Shown here: positions 6,277-8,151 of the stretch, piece after piece | Position numbering within the stretch: position 1 is the first letter of the stretch | Layout: the number at the start of each line of letters is the position of its first letter | From: Anaerolineae bacterium | Lineage (GTDB): Bacteria; Chloroflexota; Anaerolineae; Aggregatilineales; UBA2796 | Length of the DNA stretch: 8,151 bases | Reading direction: 5' to 3' | Assembly: GCA_020851855.1 (NCBI GenBank) | Contig: JADZBY010000049.1 | Coordinates: 1 to 8,151, forward strand | Program-made: the position numbers and the translations under genes | The notes under the pieces: model-generated | What the model was told of the DNA's origin: nothing | Database searches by the model: none | The model's input: the letters and a program-made list of their open reading frames with translations, nothing else

Positions 6277-7284
6277 TTAGAGGGTGAACTGGACCTTGAT
6301 GCGGCGGGGGTCGTTTTCGGCAAGTTCCATGCCGCGCACGAACTCATCCAGCGCCAGCCGGTGCGAGATGAGCGGCTCGACCTGCACCGCGCCGCTCTGG
6401 ATCAGGGCGATGCTTTGGGGAAAGGTGCGGTTCACGGCGAAACTGCCGATGATCTTCAGGTCGCGCCGGAACACTTCATAAGCCGGGAACGGGACCAACG
6501 TCCCAACCGGCGTCACGCCGAAGACCCACACCTTGCCGCGCGGCCTGACGTAAGCGAACGCCGATCCGAGCACCACCGGGATGCCCGTCGCGTCGGTCAC
6601 GATGTCGAAGCCGTCCGGCGCGAGCGCCTTCAGCCGGGCGTCTTGCCCGTCGTCCGCCAGCACGGTGGCCGACGCGCCGAGGCGCTCTGCCAGCGCCAGC
6701 CGCCACGCCACCACATCGGTGACCACCACGCGCGACGCGCCCGCGCTCTTCAGCCCTTGCGCCACCAGACAGCCCATCGGCCCGGCTCCCAGCACGAGCG
6801 CCGTATCGCCGGGCTGCACCTCGACCTGTTTCAGGCCCCACACCACGCACGCCAGCGGCTCGATCAGCGCCGCGGCGGCGTAGTCCATATCCCCGATGGC
6901 GAACACGTTGCCTTCCGGCACAGCGACGATCTCGGCAAACGCGCCGTCCCGCGTCACGCCCACCGCGCGCAGGTCGCGGCACTGGTTCGGCTCGTTGCGC
7001 TGGCAGTACGTGCAGCGGTTGCAGGGGATGTTCGGGTCGGCGGTGACGCGGTCGCCCACCTTGAAGTGGGCCACGTTCCGCCCGACGCCGACCACCTCAC
7101 CGCTGAACTCGTGGCCGGGCACGAGCGGGTAGGTGGCCATGTACTCGCCCTTCAGAATGTGCAGGTCCGTGCCGCAGATGCCCGCCGCGCGGACCCGGAT
7201 CAGCACGTCGTCCGGCCCGGCGCTCGGCTCGGCGACGGCGGTCACGCGCATCGCGCCGGGCTGTGTGATTTGAGCAGCTTTCAT
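6277..7284 (-). CDS. Zinc-dependent medium-chain dehydrogenase (sorbitol/threonine dehydrogenase-like)
   Basis: The product is 335 residues, typical of the family. The start MKAAQITQPG at 7284 is the usual beginning; GAGG lies 8 bases upstream. Catalytic-zinc ligands are visible at Cys37 (GICGTD), His58-Glu59 (PGHEF) and Glu142 (IEPLA). The structural-zinc lobe is intact with Cys88, Cys91, Cys94 and Cys102 in IPCNRCTYCQRNEPNQC. The nucleotide fold has VLGAGPMG (164-171), and Asp190 ends the second strand (VVVTD), which favours NAD+ over NADP+. It should oxidise a secondary alcohol of a polyol or sugar derivative to the ketone in the cytoplasm. The exact substrate cannot be told from sequence; L-iditol, sorbitol, galactitol or threonine-type activities are all possible. 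The ABC permease gene directly upstream on the same strand supports use of an imported sugar or sugar alcohol. The gene is complete and shows no damage. Confidence 0.93.
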   Translation of the reverse strand: MKAAQITQPGAMRVTAVAEPSAGPDDVLIRVRAAGICGTDLHILKGEYMATYPLVPGHEFSGEVVGVGRNVAHFKVGDRVTADPNIPCNRCTYCQRNEPNQCRDLRAVGVTRDGAFAEIVAVPEGNVFAIGDMDYAAAALIEPLACVVWGLKQVEVQPGDTALVLGAGPMGCLVAQGLKSAGASRVVVTDVVAWRLALAERLGASATVLADDGQDARLKALAPDGFDIVTDATGIPVVLGSAFAYVRPRGKVWVFGVTPVGTLVPFPAYEVFRRDLKIIGSFAVNRTFPQSIALIQSGAVQVEPLISHRLALDEFVRGMELAENDPRRIKVQFTL

Positions 7285-7289
7285 GACCG

Positions 7290-7307
7290 ATGCCTCAGTA
7301 TGCCTCA
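7290..7307 (-). promoter_or_regulatory. Duplicated ribosome-site sequence before the dehydrogenase
   Basis: On the minus strand TGAGGCAT occurs twice with a 10-base period, separated by AC. The copy nearer the gene puts GAGG 8 bases from ATG 7284 and is the likely Shine-Dalgarno. The upstream copy has no start codon at a suitable distance. It could be a standby site or a chance duplication. Confidence 0.45.
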
Positions 7308-7336
7308 CCAAACGAGGGGCTTCCGTCTGACTTCTC

Positions 7337-7441
7337 CCCTCACCCCCGGCCCGTCTCGCCCCTTGCCTGAAAAGGGATCAGGGCAGGATGACGCCTATGT
7401 TCTTCACCCCTCGCCATGAGGGAGAGGGGCCGGGGTGAGGG
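7337..7441. repeat. Nested inverted repeat, copy 2 (3' flank of ABC permease)
   Basis: The outer arms CCCTCACCCCCGGCC (7337-7351) and GGCCGGGGTGAGGG (7428-7441) are complementary apart from one extra C. Smaller stems lie inside: CCTGA/TCAGG (7366-7370 and 7378-7382) and CCCTC/GAGGG (7408-7412 and 7418-7422). The left end shares CCTCACCCCCGGCCC exactly with copy 1. The right end matches copy 1 over about 20 bases with small gaps (GGAGAGGGG, then GGGGTGAGG). The centres are unrelated. It occupies most of the 162-bp gap between permease and dehydrogenase and begins 5 bp past the permease stop. Confidence 0.8.
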
Positions 7442-7446
7442 TTCTT

Positions 7447-8151
7447 TCACTTCACCGCGCCAGCCGTCAGGCCGCGCACCAGCTGGTTCTGCGCGATCCA
7501 GCCCGCGATGACGACGGGCAGCGCCGTGATGGTCGCCGCCGCCGACATCTTGGCCCAGAACAGCCCTTCGGACGTCTTAAACGAGGCGATGAACACCGAT
7601 AGCGGGGCCGCCTTCGTGATCGTCAGGTTGAACGCGAAGAAAAACTCATTCCAGGCGAAGATGAAGCACAACAGGACCGTGGCCATCATGCCGGGCAGCG
7701 CCAGCGGCAGGATCACGTGCCGGAACTCCTGCACGAGGGTCACGCCGTCCACGCGCGCCGCCTCAAGAATCTCGTAGGGCAGGTCGGACAGGAACGAGTG
7801 CATCATCCAGATCACGAGCGGCAGATTCATGGCCGTGTACAGCAGAATCATGCCGGCGTGCGTGTCGAACAGCTTGAGGTTCTGGAAGATGACGTACAGC
7901 GGCACGATCACGCCGACGGGCGGCAACATGCGGGTGGACATGACCCACATGAGCGTGAAATTGCTGCGCCTGGTCGGGTAATAGGCGAGCGTATAAGCCG
8001 CCGGCACGCCGAGCAGCAGCGCCGCCAGCGTGGAGAAGCCGGTGATGGCCAGCGTATTGATCAGGTGACCGACGTAGCCGGATTCGTTGAAGGCGATCCG
8101 GTAGTTTTCGAGCGTCGGTTGAAAGACCAGCAGCGGCGGAATGGCAAAGGC
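7447..8151 (-). CDS. Carbohydrate ABC transporter permease (MalG type), 5' end outside window
   Basis: The frame is open to the right edge: 234 residues plus stop are visible, and about 40-50 N-terminal residues are probably missing by comparison with the usual 270-280. This is one of the two inner-membrane subunits of a sugar importer of the MalFGK type. The cytoplasmic EAA loop that contacts the ATPase is intact: EAARVDGVTLVQEFRHVILP, visible residues 130-149, with the conserved EAA, Gly and I-LP. Before it lie NTLAITGFSTLAALLLGVPA (32-51), a helix after RMLPPVG (74-80), and a helix around MILLYTAMNLPLVIW (101-115); after it, helices near 155-175 and 203-220. The end LVRGLTAGAVK is characteristic of the family. 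The partner permease, binding protein and ATPase would be expected beyond the right edge. The dehydrogenase next to it suggests a sugar or polyol substrate, but this is inference. Confidence 0.93.
   Translation of the reverse strand, partial: AFAIPPLLVFQPTLENYRIAFNESGYVGHLINTLAITGFSTLAALLLGVPAAYTLAYYPTRRSNFTLMWVMSTRMLPPVGVIVPLYVIFQNLKLFDTHAGMILLYTAMNLPLVIWMMHSFLSDLPYEILEAARVDGVTLVQEFRHVILPLALPGMMATVLLCFIFAWNEFFFAFNLTITKAAPLSVFIASFKTSEGLFWAKMSAAATITALPVVIAGWIAQNQLVRGLTAGAVK

Noticed and set aside
6244..7419. 391-codon plus-strand open frame over the dehydrogenase
   Set aside because: A shadow of the dehydrogenase, which has all its zinc ligands and the cofactor motif. The frame also runs through the intergenic repeat.
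6170..7441. Composite transposon bounded by two inverted repeats
   Set aside because: The copies are in the same orientation with no transposase between them, and the gene inside is an ordinary dehydrogenase in a plausible operon.

Overview
The window is GC-rich DNA from a bacterium. I would guess Chloroflexota (an Anaerolineae-like lineage). The reasons are the very long nSTAND1/WD40 membrane protein with a Cys-containing tail, the secreted PAF-acetylhydrolase-like protein, and two intergenic palindromes with CTCACCCCC...GGGGTGAG ends, a repeat style common in that phylum. This is pattern recognition; no marker gene or rRNA is present to confirm it.

Left part (+ strand, 1-4334). A gene cut by the left edge encodes the end of an nSTAND1 NTPase module, one transmembrane helix and about 14 WD40 blades, consistent with a membrane-spanning signalling protein with an exported double propeller. 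After 137 bp comes a secreted alpha/beta-hydrolase-fold protein of the PAF-acetylhydrolase/dienelactone hydrolase type. Its nucleophile Ser and catalytic His both appear to be replaced (Asp and Asn), which suggests a pseudoenzyme or altered chemistry.

Right part (- strand, 4392-8151). Reading in the direction of transcription, from the right edge: a carbohydrate ABC-transporter inner-membrane permease (MalG type, 5' end outside the window), a zinc-dependent medium-chain sorbitol/threonine-dehydrogenase-like enzyme, and then, after a gap of about 450 bp, a phytoene-desaturase-like FAD oxidoreductase. The permease and dehydrogenase look like the end of a sugar or polyol uptake and oxidation operon. 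The oxidoreductase converges on the hydrolase gene with 57 bp between the stop codons.

Non-coding structure. Two copies of a nested inverted repeat lie just past the stop codons of the dehydrogenase (6170-6250) and the permease (7337-7441), so each sits in a 3' flank. A near-perfect LacI/GalR-type operator palindrome (TGTGAGCGTTCACA) lies at 5948-5961, upstream of the oxidoreductase. I saw no tRNA, rRNA, CRISPR array, transposase or phage gene. The window looks like ordinary chromosomal accessory DNA. Its most unusual items are the substituted hydrolase catalytic site, the operator-like site and the paired 3'-flank repeats.
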